Positions 1 through 8,936 of a stretch of DNA of 64,000 bases are shown here, piece by piece. The DNA comes from Novosphingobium olei. GTDB lineage: Bacteria > Pseudomonadota > Alphaproteobacteria > Sphingomonadales > Sphingomonadaceae. The translations under genes and the position numbers were made by a program. Within the stretch, counting starts at the first letter, position 1. Every line of letters starts with the position of its first letter. The DNA lies in assembly GCF_012927405.1 (NCBI RefSeq), contig NZ_JABBGM010000005.1, positions 302,470 to 366,469 of the forward strand, read 5' to 3'. A model generated the notes under the pieces. That model was not told where the DNA came from. It saw nothing but the letters and a program-made list of their open reading frames with translations, and did no database searches.

Positions 1-240
1 ATGACGCCCGTCAGCGCGCAGGATTGGCGGAAGTATGACCTCGACACACCGATCGAAGTTCTGCTGGCCCATCCCGCTCCGAAGGCGGTGATCGATGCGT
101 ATTTTCCCAAGATTACCGAGCATCCGATGTTCGACCAGATCAAAGGGATGTCGCTGCGGCAGCTCGCACCTTTGAGCCAAGGTGTGCTTTCCGGCGAAGT
201 GCTCGCCAAGGTCGAGCGCGATCTGGCTGCGATTAAATAG
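1..240 (+). CDS. Hypothetical protein, probably the C-terminal end of a gene cut by the window edge
   Basis: The frame is open from the first base to a TAG at 238-240 (79 codons). An ATG sits exactly at base 1, but no upstream sequence is available to judge whether it is a start, so the real gene may begin outside the window. The product is a small helical segment with LDTPIEVLL near residue 15 and a Met-Ser-Leu-Arg-Gln-Leu stretch near residue 50. I have a vague impression of this kind of segment at the C-termini of longer bacterial hydrolases, but I cannot name the family. No transmembrane segment or signal peptide is visible. It runs convergently into the exonuclease gene with 42 bases between the stops. 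Confidence 0.55.
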   Translation: MTPVSAQDWRKYDLDTPIEVLLAHPAPKAVIDAYFPKITEHPMFDQIKGMSLRQLAPLSQGVLSGEVLAKVERDLAAIK

Positions 241-282
241 GACGCAGCCTTCGGCCGACCGTGGCGGTGAGGATGGCGCAGG

Positions 283-1299
283 CTAGTCATCCTCATCCTC
301 GTAGCCGACCAGCGCCAGCGCGCGCGCCGCTCGCTGGCCCAGCTGGCACCAGCGCAGCAGCGCTTCCTCGCGCCCGTGGGTGATCCAGGTTTCGGCGGGA
401 TTCACTTCCGCGATCGTGGCGGTGAGTTCGTCCCAATCGGCGTGATCGGAGATGACCAGCGGCAGCTCCACGTTGCGCTGCCGGGCGCGCTGGCGCACGC
501 GCATCCAGCCGGATGCCATGGCGGTGATCGGATCGGGCAGGCGCCGGCTCCAGCGATCGTTGAGTGCAGACGGCGGGCAGACCACGATCTGCCCTTCGAG
601 CGCGCCCTTGGGCACGCCGGCCACGGCGCGCAGCTCGCCCAGATCGACGCCGTGGTCTTCGTAGAGCCGGCACATCCGCTCCATAGCGCCATGCAGATAG
701 ATCGGCGCATCGTAACCATGCGCACGCACTTCGGCGATCAGCCGCTGCGCCTTGCCCAAGGCATAGGCGCCGACGAGTACGCAGCGCCCGGGATTGGCGA
801 CCAGCGCATCGGTCAGCCGCGCGATCTCGCCCGCGATCGGGGGATGGCGGAAGACGGGCAGGCCGAAGGTCGCCTCGGTGATGAACACATCGCAGGCGAC
901 CGGCTGGAACGGGGGGCAGGTGGGGTCTGGCCGACGCTTGTAGTCGCCGGTGATGACCACGCGTTCGCCGGCATGTTCGAGCAGTATCTGCGCCGAACCC
1001 AGGACATGGCCGGCGGGCACGAAGGTGGCATCGACGCCGCCGGGCAGGCGCAGCGTCTCGCCATAGGCCACAGGCGCCGCGCGGACTTCGTTCTCCGCCT
1101 CGACGCCATAGCGCAGTTGCATGATGGCGAGCGTTTCGGGCGTCGCGATGGTGCGGCCATGGCCACCGCGGGCATGGTCGGCATGGCCGTGGGTGACAAG
1201 GGCGGTATCGACCGGGCGGGCGGGATCGATCCACGCATCGGCCGGCACCACGTGGATGCCATAGGGCTCGGGCCTGATCCACGCGAAGTCGGCAACCAT
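283..1299 (-). CDS. Ligase-associated DNA damage response exonuclease (MBL fold)
   Basis: Metallo-beta-lactamase-fold nuclease of the beta-CASP-like, mRNA 3'-end-processing-factor type that in bacteria belongs to the ligase-associated repair set (ATP-dependent ligase, Lhr-type helicase, PdeM phosphoesterase, exonuclease). The metal-binding HxHxDH motif is present as HGHADH near residues 37-42, followed by a conserved PAGHVLGSA block (His near 98), a GDY aspartate near 119 and a late SDHADW histidine. Length of about 338 aa fits the family. I start at the ATG at 1299; a GTG two codons upstream (1305) is an alternative and neither has a strong ribosome binding site. No ligase gene is adjacent; the helicase of the same set lies at 56823-59264. 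Role in end processing is inferred from the family. Confidence 0.88.
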   Translation of the reverse strand: MVADFAWIRPEPYGIHVVPADAWIDPARPVDTALVTHGHADHARGGHGRTIATPETLAIMQLRYGVEAENEVRAAPVAYGETLRLPGGVDATFVPAGHVLGSAQILLEHAGERVVITGDYKRRPDPTCPPFQPVACDVFITEATFGLPVFRHPPIAGEIARLTDALVANPGRCVLVGAYALGKAQRLIAEVRAHGYDAPIYLHGAMERMCRLYEDHGVDLGELRAVAGVPKGALEGQIVVCPPSALNDRWSRRLPDPITAMASGWMRVRQRARQRNVELPLVISDHADWDELTATIAEVNPAETWITHGREEALLRWCQLGQRAARALALVGYEDEDD

Positions 1300-1497
1300 G
1301 TGCACGCAATGGCCGCAAGGTGCGATTCGTTCCAGCCACCCGTTTGGGAGCTACCCGTCGGACAGGCCCCACCGGCAGTCCCGCCGGCCTTTCCCCGAAG
1401 ACCCGAAACGGATGCATGGATCGGGGAAGGACAGGGCGCGTTCAGGATCTGCGGCTATCGTGCGCCCCGCCGATCCCGCCTGCCACGGAGACGACCA

Positions 1498-2016
1498 ATG
1501 CCCCTAATGCGAACCGCCGCGCTTCTGTCCGTTGCGCTCTGCGCCTTTTCGCTCGCGGGCTGCGGCCAGCAGAAGCAGACCGGCCCCGACGTCAGCGCCA
1601 GCGAGACCGCGCCGGTCGTCGCCCCGCCGATGCCGGCGGTGACGGCGGTTCCGGGCGATGCCCATCCCATGGCAGGGTTCGACACGCTCGACCGCGATCA
1701 CGACGGGCGCATTTCCTCGGCCGAGCACGCGCAGGCCGCGCAGGCGCTGTTCGAGATGATCGACATGGAGCACGACGGCAATCTCAGCATGGACGAGCTG
1801 AAGGCTGCCGCGCCAGCCTTGGCGGATATCGACGGGCTGACTCCCGACAAGCTGATGGCGATTGCCGATGCCGATCACGACGGGAAGCTGACGCTGGCGG
1901 AATGGATGGCGTTTGCCAACGCCCGCTTCGGGCTGCTGGACCGCAACGACGACGGCTTCATCGACCGGGCGGAGTGGGACGCGCCGCATCCGCCGATACC
2001 GCCGGTCGGCAAGTAG
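1498..2016 (+). CDS. EF-hand domain lipoprotein
   Basis: A 172-residue predicted lipoprotein. The N-terminus is a short signal peptide ending in the lipobox LAGC with the lipidated Cys at residue 22, so the protein should be membrane-anchored in the periplasm or outer membrane. After an Ala/Pro/Val-rich linker there are four EF-hand calcium loops, each with the D-x-[DEN]-x-D-G pattern and a closing Glu: residues 65-76, 89-100, 124-135 and 148-159. The ATG at 1498 is preceded by GGAG at 1487-1490. Calcium binding is a confident inference from the loops; any partner or process is unknown. It is divergent from the exonuclease and convergent with clpA, sharing the terminator at 2031-2065. Confidence 0.85.
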   Translation: MPLMRTAALLSVALCAFSLAGCGQQKQTGPDVSASETAPVVAPPMPAVTAVPGDAHPMAGFDTLDRDHDGRISSAEHAQAAQALFEMIDMEHDGNLSMDELKAAAPALADIDGLTPDKLMAIADADHDGKLTLAEWMAFANARFGLLDRNDDGFIDRAEWDAPHPPIPPVGK

Positions 2017-2030
2017 CGCGATCAAACGAA

Positions 2031-2065
2031 AAAGGGCGGCACCATCGGCGCCGCCCTCTTCATTT
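2031..2065. terminator. Bidirectional rho-independent terminator between EF-hand gene and clpA
   Basis: A seven-base-pair GC arm GGGCGGC (2034-2040) pairs with GCCGCCC (2050-2056) around a nine-base loop. Read on the minus strand the stem is followed by a run of five T, a good terminator for clpA; on the plus strand it is followed by the weaker TCTTCATTTT. Confidence 0.75.
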
Positions 2066-2082
2066 TCGTGCGTCGGTGAAGC

Positions 2083-4446
2083 TCACGCCTCGTCGGCGTT
2101 GGGCTCCTCGGCCGCGGCGTCGCCCGCCTTGCCCTTGCGCGCCTTCTTCTTGACGAGCTTGGGCGCGGCTGGCGTCAGTTCGAACGACAGGCCTTCGTCC
2201 TCGCCCTTGAGGCTGACGTGGACTTCGCCGCCGTTGGCGAGCTTGCCGAACAGCAGTTCCTCGGCGAGCGGCTTCTTGACCCGTTCCTGGATGACGCGGG
2301 CCATCGGCCGCGCCCCGTAGAGCTTGTCATAGCCGCGCTTGGCGAGCCAGGCGCGCGCGTCGCTGTCGAACTGGATGTGGACGTTCTGTTCGGCCAGCTG
2401 CAGTTCCAGCTGGAGGATGAACTTGTCCACGACCCGGCTGACGACTTCGGGCGGCAGGTAGCCGAACGGCACGATCGCATCGAGACGGTTGCGGAATTCG
2501 GGGGTGAACATCTTCTTCACCGCCTCGTCGCCCGCGTCGGCCTTCGACACGTCGCCAAAGCCGATGCCCTGGCGCGCCATGTCCGATGCGCCCGCATTGG
2601 TGGTCATGATCAGGACAACGTTACGGAAGTCCACCGTCTTGCCATGGTGGTCGGTCAGGCGCCCGTTGTCCATCACCTGCAGCAGGATGTTGAACAGATC
2701 GGGGTGCGCCTTTTCGATTTCATCGAGAAGCAGGACGCAGTGCGGCTGCTGGTCGATGGCATCGGTGAGCAGACCGCCCTGGTCGAAGCCGACATAACCC
2801 GGAGGCGCACCGATCAGGCGGCTGACCGAATGGCGCTCCATGTATTCGGACATGTCGAAGCGCTGCAGCGGGATGCCCATGATCTGGGCAAGGCTGCGAG
2901 CGACTTCGGTCTTGCCTACGCCGGTGGGGCCGCTGAACAGGAACGAGCCGATCGGCTTGTCGGGATCGCGCAGGCCGGCGCGGCTGAGCTTCATGGCGCT
3001 GGACAGCACCTCGATCGCCTTGTCCTGCCCGAACACGAGCCGCTTGAGGTCGCGTTCGAGGTGTTCGAGCACCTTCTTGTCGTCGCTCGACACCGACTTG
3101 GGCGGGATGCGCGCCATCGTCGCGATGACCTGTTCGATCTCGCGCGCGGTGATGGTCTTCTTCCGCTTGGAAGGCGGCACCAGCATCTGCATCGCGCCGA
3201 CTTCGTCGATCACGTCGATCGCCTTGTCCGGCAGCTTGCGGTCGTTGATGTAGCGGGCGGAAAGTTCGACCGCGGTCTTGATCGCCTCGGGCGTGTACTT
3301 GACCTTGTGGTGTTCTTCGAACGCGGTGCGCAGACCCTTCAGGATCTTGATCGTGTCCTCGACGGTCGGCTCGTTCACGTCGATCTTCTGGAAGCGCCGC
3401 AGCAGCGCGCGGTCCTTCTCGAAGTGGTTGCGGAACTCCTTGTAGGTGGTGGAGCCGATGCAGCGGATCGTCCCGCCCGAAAGCGCGGGCTTGAGCAGGT
3501 TGGAGGCATCCATCGCGCCGCCGCTGGTGGCACCGGCGCCGATCACCGTGTGGATCTCGTCGATGAACAGGATCGCGTGCGGCATCTTCTCGAGCTCCGA
3601 GACGACCTGCTTGAGCCGCTCCTCGAAATCGCCGCGATAGCGCGTGCCAGCCAGCAGGCTGCCCATGTCGAGCGAATAGATCACCGCTTCGCTCAGCACC
3701 TCGGGCACTTCGCCTTCGACGATCTTGCGCGCGAGGCCTTCGGCGATGGCAGTCTTGCCCACGCCCGGATCACCCACATAGAGCGGGTTGTTCTTCGACC
3801 GGCGGCACAGGATCTGGATGGTGCGATCGACCTCCGGCCCGCGTCCGATCAGCGGATCGACCTTGCCGCCCAGCGCCTTCTCGTTGAGGTTGACGGTGAA
3901 CTGGTCGAGCGCGGAATCCTTCTTGGAGCCCTTGGCCTCGGCCTTTTCCTCCTGCTTGGGCGCCTCTTCCTCGGCCCCCTTGGGATTGCGGTTTTCAACC
4001 TGCCGGCCGCCCTTGCCGATGCCGTGGCTGATGTAGCTCACCGCGTCGAGCCGGCTCATGTCCTGCTGCTGCAGGAAATAGACCGCATAGCTGTCGCGTT
4101 CGGAGAACAGCGCCACCAGCACGTTCGCGCCGGTGACGGTGTCCTTGCCCGACGACTGTACGTGCAGGATGGCGCGCTGGATCACGCGCTGAAAGCCGGC
4201 GGTCGGCTGCGGATCGGCCTTTTCCTGGGTCTTGAGCGACTGGTATTCCTGGTCGAGGTACTGGCGCACCACATCGCCCAGGTCGCCGAGATCCACGCCG
4301 CAGGCCTGCATGACCTGCGCCGCATCAGGATCGTCGATCAGCGCGAGAAGAAGATGCTCGAGAGTCGCGTATTCGTGGCTGCGCTCGGAAGCGTTACCGA
4401 GCGCGGCGTGAAGCGTCTTCTCAAGGCTCTGGGCGAAACTTGGCAT
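2083..4446 (-). CDS. clpA: ATP-dependent Clp protease ATP-binding subunit ClpA
   Basis: Hsp100 unfoldase that feeds substrates, including N-degron substrates delivered by ClpS, into ClpP. The 787-residue product has the Clp N-domain (about 1-145), a charged linker, and two AAA+ modules: Walker A GDPGVGKT at 225-232 with Walker B LFIDE near 293-297, and Walker A GPTGVGKT at 506-513 with Walker B LLLDE near 572-576. The start at 4446 ([10 protein letters not shown]) matches the usual ClpA N-terminus; an in-frame ATG 22 codons upstream adds an unlikely extension. The last 25 residues or so form a Lys-rich then acidic tail (KKKARKGK...) not found in E. coli ClpA. No clpS gene is adjacent, although clpS often precedes clpA in proteobacteria. 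Confidence 0.97.
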   Translation of the reverse strand: MPSFAQSLEKTLHAALGNASERSHEYATLEHLLLALIDDPDAAQVMQACGVDLGDLGDVVRQYLDQEYQSLKTQEKADPQPTAGFQRVIQRAILHVQSSGKDTVTGANVLVALFSERDSYAVYFLQQQDMSRLDAVSYISHGIGKGGRQVENRNPKGAEEEAPKQEEKAEAKGSKKDSALDQFTVNLNEKALGGKVDPLIGRGPEVDRTIQILCRRSKNNPLYVGDPGVGKTAIAEGLARKIVEGEVPEVLSEAVIYSLDMGSLLAGTRYRGDFEERLKQVVSELEKMPHAILFIDEIHTVIGAGATSGGAMDASNLLKPALSGGTIRCIGSTTYKEFRNHFEKDRALLRRFQKIDVNEPTVEDTIKILKGLRTAFEEHHKVKYTPEAIKTAVELSARYINDRKLPDKAIDVIDEVGAMQMLVPPSKRKKTITAREIEQVIATMARIPPKSVSSDDKKVLEHLERDLKRLVFGQDKAIEVLSSAMKLSRAGLRDPDKPIGSFLFSGPTGVGKTEVARSLAQIMGIPLQRFDMSEYMERHSVSRLIGAPPGYVGFDQGGLLTDAIDQQPHCVLLLDEIEKAHPDLFNILLQVMDNGRLTDHHGKTVDFRNVVLIMTTNAGASDMARQGIGFGDVSKADAGDEAVKKMFTPEFRNRLDAIVPFGYLPPEVVSRVVDKFILQLELQLAEQNVHIQFDSDARAWLAKRGYDKLYGARPMARVIQERVKKPLAEELLFGKLANGGEVHVSLKGEDEGLSFELTPAAPKLVKKKARKGKAGDAAAEEPNADEA

Positions 4447-4629
4447 AGACCTACTTTCTGGGGGTGCCGGCGGGCCGGCCTCCGGGGAAATTCCCTTGCG
4501 GGAGATGAACATGCTTGTGCTTAACGGCAGCTAAACCAGGGGCATGTGCGGCACCCGATGCCGTGCAGGCAAAAGGCGTTACTTGTGGGATATGGGGATG
4601 CCGCCCGGCAAGGTGAAGGGCGGCCACCA

Positions 4630-4845
4630 TTATCGCGCCGATCCGTCCGGCGGTGATCGAAACAGCGCGTCGGCGGCGGCGCGATGCGCGCTGGCCTTGT
4701 CGCGGTGCGCGATGGTGCGGGCGATTTCCCGTTCGAGCAGGCGGACGCGTTCGTCCAGTTCGTCGCGGCTCAACGGGTCGAGCGCTTCTGTGGCCAGCTG
4801 GCTGGCCAGATCCCCCTTGGGGCGCGGGCGCTCGTCAAGGTCCAT
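4630..4845 (-). CDS. DUF1192 domain protein
   Basis: Small soluble protein of 71 residues with a heptad-like, charged C-terminal half (LDERVRLLEREIARTIAHR) that should form a coiled-coil helix, and the DUF1192 signature LDPLSRDEL in the middle followed by a conserved AHRAAADALF segment. DUF1192 proteins are common short proteins of alphaproteobacteria without known function. I start at the ATG at 4845; a TTG four codons upstream is possible. The gene is divergent from the quinone oxidoreductase gene with about 100 bases between them, a neighbourhood often seen in sphingomonads. No signal peptide or membrane segment is seen. Confidence 0.82.
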   Translation of the reverse strand: MDLDERPRPKGDLASQLATEALDPLSRDELDERVRLLEREIARTIAHRDKASAHRAAADALFRSPPDGSAR

Positions 4846-4949
4846 TGCGGTGCACAATGTGGCGTCAACCTGCTTGCTGTCAACCGGGTGCGTGGGTACT
4901 GCTCACAAAGGGGCAGACGCAGGTCGCGGCAAAGGGATTCAGGGGTACG

Positions 4950-5954
4950 ATGCAGCCGGTTCCACCGACGATGACCGCCATCGGTTTCGAAGCGCCCGGC
5001 GGCCCCGAAGTGCTCGTCCCCCAATCGCTCGCGGTGCCCGTCCCAGGCCCCGGTCAGGTTCTGGTCAAGGTGGCCTTTGCCGGCGTCAATCGTCCCGACG
5101 TGGTGCAGCGCCAGGGGTTCTATCCGCCGCCGCCCGGCGCTTCTCCGATTCCCGGGCTCGAGATTTCCGGGCAGGTCGTGGCGCTGGGCGATGGCGTCAC
5201 CGAAGTGCTGCCCGGGCAAGCGGTCTGTGCGCTGGTGTCGGGCGGCGGCTATGCGCAATACTGCCTGGCCGAGGCGGCGCATTGCCTTCCCGTGCCCGAC
5301 GGCCTGCCGCTCGATCAGGCGGCCGCGCTTCCCGAAACGCTGTTCACCGTGTGGCACAACGTGTTCGAGCGCGGCTTTGCCCGTGAAGGCGAAACGATCC
5401 TGGTCCATGGCGGCACCAGCGGGATCGGCTCGATGGCGACGCTGCTGGGCAAGGCTTTCGGGCTGACCGTGATCGTCACCTGCGGCGGGGCCGACAAGTG
5501 CGCCAAGGCGCTCGAGATCGGCGCGGCTCATGCCATCGACTACAAGGCGACCGACTTCGTCGAGGAAGTTGCCCGCATCACGCAAGGGCGCGGAGTCGAC
5601 CTCGTGCTCGACATGGTCGCCGGCAGCTATGTCATGCGCAACCTCAAGTGCCTGGCCGACGATGGCCGGCACGTGACCATCGCGGTGCAGGGCGGGGTGA
5701 AGGCCGAACTCAACATGGCCGAGATCATGCGCCGCCGCCTGACACTGACCGGATCGACGCTGCGGCCGCGCTCCAACGAATTCAAGGCGCTGCTTGCGCA
5801 GGAAATCCTGTCGCAGGCCTGGCCGCTCGTAGAGGAGGGCGAACTGCGTCCGGTGATGGATCGCGCCTATGCGCTCAGCGATGCGGCTGCGGCCCATGCG
5901 CGGATGGAAGCGGGCGACCATATCGGCAAGATCGTGCTCGACGCGCGGGGCTGA
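4950..5954 (+). CDS. NAD(P)H-quinone oxidoreductase, zinc-free MDR family (PIG3-like)
   Basis: Medium-chain dehydrogenase/reductase of the quinone oxidoreductase branch, a cytosolic NADPH-dependent enzyme. The 334-residue product has the GroES-like N-terminal domain (about 10-125), with GVNRPDVVQRQG typical of the PIG3/TIGR02824 group, and a Rossmann domain with the nucleotide loop HGGTSGIG at 153-160. The zinc ligands of alcohol dehydrogenases are absent. ATG at 4950 is preceded by AGGGG (4941-4945); the ATG at 4971 is a second possible start giving a protein seven residues shorter. Physiological substrate is not predictable; quinones or enones are likely. It is a single-gene unit. Confidence 0.9.
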   Translation: MQPVPPTMTAIGFEAPGGPEVLVPQSLAVPVPGPGQVLVKVAFAGVNRPDVVQRQGFYPPPPGASPIPGLEISGQVVALGDGVTEVLPGQAVCALVSGGGYAQYCLAEAAHCLPVPDGLPLDQAAALPETLFTVWHNVFERGFAREGETILVHGGTSGIGSMATLLGKAFGLTVIVTCGGADKCAKALEIGAAHAIDYKATDFVEEVARITQGRGVDLVLDMVAGSYVMRNLKCLADDGRHVTIAVQGGVKAELNMAEIMRRRLTLTGSTLRPRSNEFKALLAQEILSQAWPLVEEGELRPVMDRAYALSDAAAAHARMEAGDHIGKIVLDARG

Positions 5955-6087
5955 GTCGCCGGTCCCATCGGCGGTTCGCGGCAGGCCCGAAGCCGTGGCA
6001 GGAGTCGAACGAGGCGGGGGCCGGCCACGGCTCTTCGCGCTTTTGCCTTGCCGTTAAGCCCCGCGTGGCCTACATCGTCGCGGTGAC

Positions 6088-6115
6088 GGCCGCTCCGCGA
6101 GGGGCGGCCCTTATT
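6088..6115 (+). terminator. GC hairpin between quinone oxidoreductase gene and trcR
   Basis: GGCCGCTCC (6088-6096) pairs with GGGGCGGCC (6101-6109) around GCGA with one T-G wobble, followed by CTTATTGTTT. It could end transcription of the upstream gene or sit in the trcR leader, since the trcR start is only 32 bases further on. Confidence 0.5.
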
Positions 6116-6140
6116 GTTTCCGCTTTCCGGAGAATGTCCC

Positions 6141-6848
6141 GTGAGCACCCAGCCCACGTACCCGCTGATGCCGCACGCGACGGCGTCCTGGCTCGTCGAC
6201 AACACCGCGCTGACCTTCGAGCAGATCGCCGAATTCTGCGGCCTGCACATCCTTGAAGTCCAGGCCATGGCCGACGACCTCGCCGGCCAGAAGTACACCG
6301 GTCGCGATCCGGTCCATTCGGGCGAACTGACCCAGGCCGAAATCGACCGGGGCCAGGCGAATCCCAACTACAAGCTGCGCATGCAGAAGGCGCCGCTGTC
6401 GGTCAGCCGCACCAAGGGCCCCCGCTATACGCCGGTGTCCAAGCGCCAGGACAAGCCCGACGGCATCGCCTGGATCCTGCGCAACCACCCCGAAATCTCG
6501 GACGCGCAGATCGGCAAGCTGATCGGCACGACGCGCAACACCATCGCCGCGATTCGCGATCGCAGCCACTGGAACATCGCGAACATCAACCCCAAGGACC
6601 CGGTCACGCTGGGCCTGTGTTCGCAGCGCGAACTCGACGGGCTGGTGGCCAAGGCGGCCAAGCGTGCCGGCATCGAGGAAGATGACGGCGTTGCCGACAT
6701 CCGCCTTGGTTCGGACCGCGATGCGCTGATCGAAGAGCTGCGCGCCGAGCGCGAAGCGCAGAGCCGCGCCGCTTCGGAAGCCGCGCAGGAAGCCGAGGCG
6801 CAGGCCTGGCTCGAAGCGCGCCGCGCCGAAGGCCTGTCGGACAGCTGA
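6141..6848 (+). CDS. trcR: Transcriptional cell cycle regulator TrcR (DUF1013)
   Basis: Alphaproteobacterial DUF1013 protein; family members have been named TrcR after work linking them to cell-cycle transcription. The 235-residue product carries the conserved opening (PLMPHATASWLVDNTALTF), an HTH-like first part (about 15-50), a central GPRYTPVSKRQDKPDGIAW block and a second HTH-like element (ISDAQIGKLIGTTRNTIAAI) around residues 120-140 followed by RSHWN. The C-terminus is an Ala/Glu/Arg-rich helix. I choose the GTG at 6141 because GGAG lies at 6129-6132 and the family begins here; no ATG fits. The stop codon lies inside the first unit of a 17-bp tandem repeat (6837-6904). Confidence 0.88.
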   Translation: MSTQPTYPLMPHATASWLVDNTALTFEQIAEFCGLHILEVQAMADDLAGQKYTGRDPVHSGELTQAEIDRGQANPNYKLRMQKAPLSVSRTKGPRYTPVSKRQDKPDGIAWILRNHPEISDAQIGKLIGTTRNTIAAIRDRSHWNIANINPKDPVTLGLCSQRELDGLVAKAAKRAGIEEDDGVADIRLGSDRDALIEELRAEREAQSRAASEAAQEAEAQAWLEARRAEGLSDS

Positions 6849-6904
6849 TCGTCTCGGACAGCTGATCGTCTCGGACAGCTGATCGGCCCAGACAACTGAT
6901 CGGC
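6837..6904 (+). repeat. Four tandem 17-bp repeats overlapping the trcR stop codon
   Basis: Units at 6837-6853 and 6854-6870 are identical (TCGGACAGCTGATCGTC), the third at 6871-6887 differs in its last bases, and the fourth at 6888-6904 is degenerate (CCAGACAACTGATCGGC). The first unit encodes the Ser-Asp-Ser-stop end of trcR, so the repeat is an amplification of the gene's 3' end. 17 is not a multiple of three. Confidence 0.9.
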
Positions 6905-6923
6905 AGGGACTTTGCCTGACATG

Positions 6924-6953
6924 AAAAAGGCCGCCTTTCGGGCGGCCTTTTTT
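6924..6953. terminator. Bidirectional terminator between trcR and fabI
   Basis: GGCCGCC (6929-6935) pairs with GGCGGCC (6941-6947) around TTTCG; the stem is preceded by five A and followed by six T, so it works as a classical intrinsic terminator for both convergent genes. Confidence 0.9.
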
Positions 6954-7005
6954 GTGGCTGGGCGCCGACGTGATCGGGGAGGCGCGAAACCGGTCCCCGA
7001 TTCGT

Positions 7006-7809
7006 TCAGCCGAGCGCGATGTCCGGTGCATCTTCCTGCTTCATGCCCACGGTGTGGTAGCCCGCATCGACATGGTGGACTTCGCCGGTCACGCCCGAGG
7101 ACAGGTCCGACAGGAAATAGAGCCCCGCGCCGCCCACGTCCTCGATCGTCACGTTCCGCCGCAGCGGGCTGTTCAGCTCGTTCCACTTCAGGATGTAGCG
7201 GAAATCGCCGATGCCGCTGGCAGCAAGCGTCTTGATCGGGCCGGCCGAAATCGCGTTGACGCGGATGCCCTGCGGCCCGCAGTCGTTGGCAAGGTACTTC
7301 ACGCTGGTTTCCAGCGCCGCCTTGGCCACGCCCATGACGTTGTAGTGGGGCACGACCTTTTCCGCGCCGTAGTACGTCAACGTCAGGATCGATCCGCCTT
7401 CGGGCATCATCGGGATCGCGCGCTGCGTCACCGCCACCAGGCTGTAGGCGCTGATGTTCATCGTCATCAGGAAGTTGTCGAGCGTGGTGTCGTAGAAGCG
7501 GCCACGAAGCTGGTTCTTGTCTGAATAGCCGATCGCGTGGACCACGAAGTCGATCGTCGGCCAGCGCGCCTTCAACGTGTCGAACGCGACATCGAGAGCG
7601 GCCATGTCCGACACGTCGCAATCGATCAGGAAGTCGCTGTCGAGGCTGGCCGCCAGCGGCCGCACGCGCTTTTCCAGCGCTTCGCCCTGATAGGAAAAGG
7701 CGAGCTCCGCACCCTGTTCGCGCAGTCGCTTGGCGATCCCCCAGGCCAGCGACTTGTCGTTGGCGAGGCCCATGATCAGGCCGCGCTTACCCTGCATCAA
7801 TCCGGTCAT
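7006..7809 (-). CDS. fabI: Enoyl-[acyl-carrier-protein] reductase (NADH) FabI
   Basis: Last reductive step of each fatty-acid elongation cycle, reducing enoyl-ACP with NAD(P)H in the cytoplasm. The 267-residue short-chain dehydrogenase has the nucleotide-binding start MGLANDKSLAWGIA near 13-26 and the FabI-specific catalytic pair in Tyr156 (PHYNVMG) and Lys163, with Tyr146 also present, numbered as in E. coli FabI. It is the third gene of a tight operon with the DnaJ-like and BrkB-like genes; its ATG overlaps the brkB stop by four bases (ATGA). The overlap means translational coupling is likely. This is the enzyme inhibited by triclosan in other bacteria. Confidence 0.96.
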   Translation of the reverse strand: MTGLMQGKRGLIMGLANDKSLAWGIAKRLREQGAELAFSYQGEALEKRVRPLAASLDSDFLIDCDVSDMAALDVAFDTLKARWPTIDFVVHAIGYSDKNQLRGRFYDTTLDNFLMTMNISAYSLVAVTQRAIPMMPEGGSILTLTYYGAEKVVPHYNVMGVAKAALETSVKYLANDCGPQGIRVNAISAGPIKTLAASGIGDFRYILKWNELNSPLRRNVTIEDVGGAGLYFLSDLSSGVTGEVHHVDAGYHTVGMKQEDAPDIALG

Positions 7810-8933
7810 GCGCTTTCCTGCGCTCCTTGTTCGTCGGCTTGCCCGCGCGTCCGATCCGCCCGCGCGCGCTCAGCCCTCAATCGATCGTCGGCCTGGCCCA
7901 GCATGTCCTGCTCTTCCGGCGTTTCGGCAAGAGCGGCATTGAGTTCGGCGCCTACCACCATCCCTAAGCCGACCAGCCAGAAAAAGAAAAGCGCGATCAT
8001 CACCCCGGCAAGGCTGCCATAGGTCAGATCGTAGGCGAAAAGATGGCGCAACGCCTTGGGCAGCATCGTCGTCACGAGGATCCACCACAGCGTGACGAAC
8101 AGCGCGCCCGGCCATTTCGGGTACTGCCTGCCGCGATAGGCGCCGGGCGTCAGCGAGATGAACAGCAGCCAGAGCGAGCCGTAGAGCACCAGCGCAGGCG
8201 CGAACCGGGTGAGCGCGAGGCCGTTCACCAGATCGCCGAATTGCGGCATCCACGCAGTGATCGCTTCCTGCACGGCGCCGATCAGCACTTGCGCCGCAAT
8301 CGAAACGAGGATCAGCACGACCGAGGCGATGATCAGGCCGGTCGACATCAGGCGGTAGCGCCAGAAGGCATGCTCCCAGCGTGTGCCATAGGCGCGCCGC
8401 AGCACGTCGCGGATGGTTTCGACTAGGCTGCCGACCGTCCACAGCCCGACCAGCCCGCCCAGCCAGAGCAGGCCCCCGCTGCGTGCATCAATCACGCCGC
8501 GCGCCACCGGGTCCAGCGCGTTGGCCACGACGGGGGGCAGTGCGATCAGCACGGTGTTGATCGCGGCGGCGCGCTGTCCCGATTCGCCGACAATGGAAAA
8601 AAGCGCTGCGCCGGTGATGAAGAAGGGGAACAGCGCAATCAGAACCATGTAGGCGAAGTTGCCGGCATGGATGAAGCCGTCGTTGATCACGCCCGACCAG
8701 ACGCGCTTGATCACTTCGAACGCGCGGCTGCCGGGCCCAAGATGTTCGCGCGCACCGGCGCGCGCTTCGGCCAGCCCTTCGCGCCAGCGCAGCGCTTCGC
8801 GCCGGCGGGCTTCGGGCGAAAGATCGGGCACTTCGACCAGCGGATAGGCATCGGCGGGCACGTCGGTATCGCTCGCGGCCACCGGGCCGCTATCCGGGAT
8901 GGACCCCGGAGCCGTGACGGGATCCTCGCGCAA
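7806..8933 (-). CDS. YihY/virulence factor BrkB family inner-membrane protein
   Basis: Polytopic inner-membrane protein of 375 residues with about six hydrophobic segments, beginning after a long soluble, Pro/Glu-rich N-terminus (about 1-85). The BrkB-type features are the NFAYMVLIALFPFFI first helix and the GSLAGVMIALFFFWL late helix followed by a GAELNAAL motif. The C-terminus is a charged Arg/Glu-rich tail. Despite the old ribonuclease BN name, the family is not an RNase and its role is unknown. I take the TTG at 8933 as start because GGAGG lies seven bases upstream; the ATG nearby is out of frame. It follows the dnaJ-type gene by three bases and overlaps fabI. Confidence 0.85.
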   Translation of the reverse strand: MREDPVTAPGSIPDSGPVAASDTDVPADAYPLVEVPDLSPEARRREALRWREGLAEARAGAREHLGPGSRAFEVIKRVWSGVINDGFIHAGNFAYMVLIALFPFFITGAALFSIVGESGQRAAAINTVLIALPPVVANALDPVARGVIDARSGGLLWLGGLVGLWTVGSLVETIRDVLRRAYGTRWEHAFWRYRLMSTGLIIASVVLILVSIAAQVLIGAVQEAITAWMPQFGDLVNGLALTRFAPALVLYGSLWLLFISLTPGAYRGRQYPKWPGALFVTLWWILVTTMLPKALRHLFAYDLTYGSLAGVMIALFFFWLVGLGMVVGAELNAALAETPEEQDMLGQADDRLRAERARADRTRGQADEQGAQESA

Positions 8934-8936
8934 TGA

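Noticed and set aside
2218..4524. A 768-codon plus-strand frame opposite clpA
   Set aside because: Antisense artefact of the clpA coding sequence; no family similarity and wrong amino acid composition.
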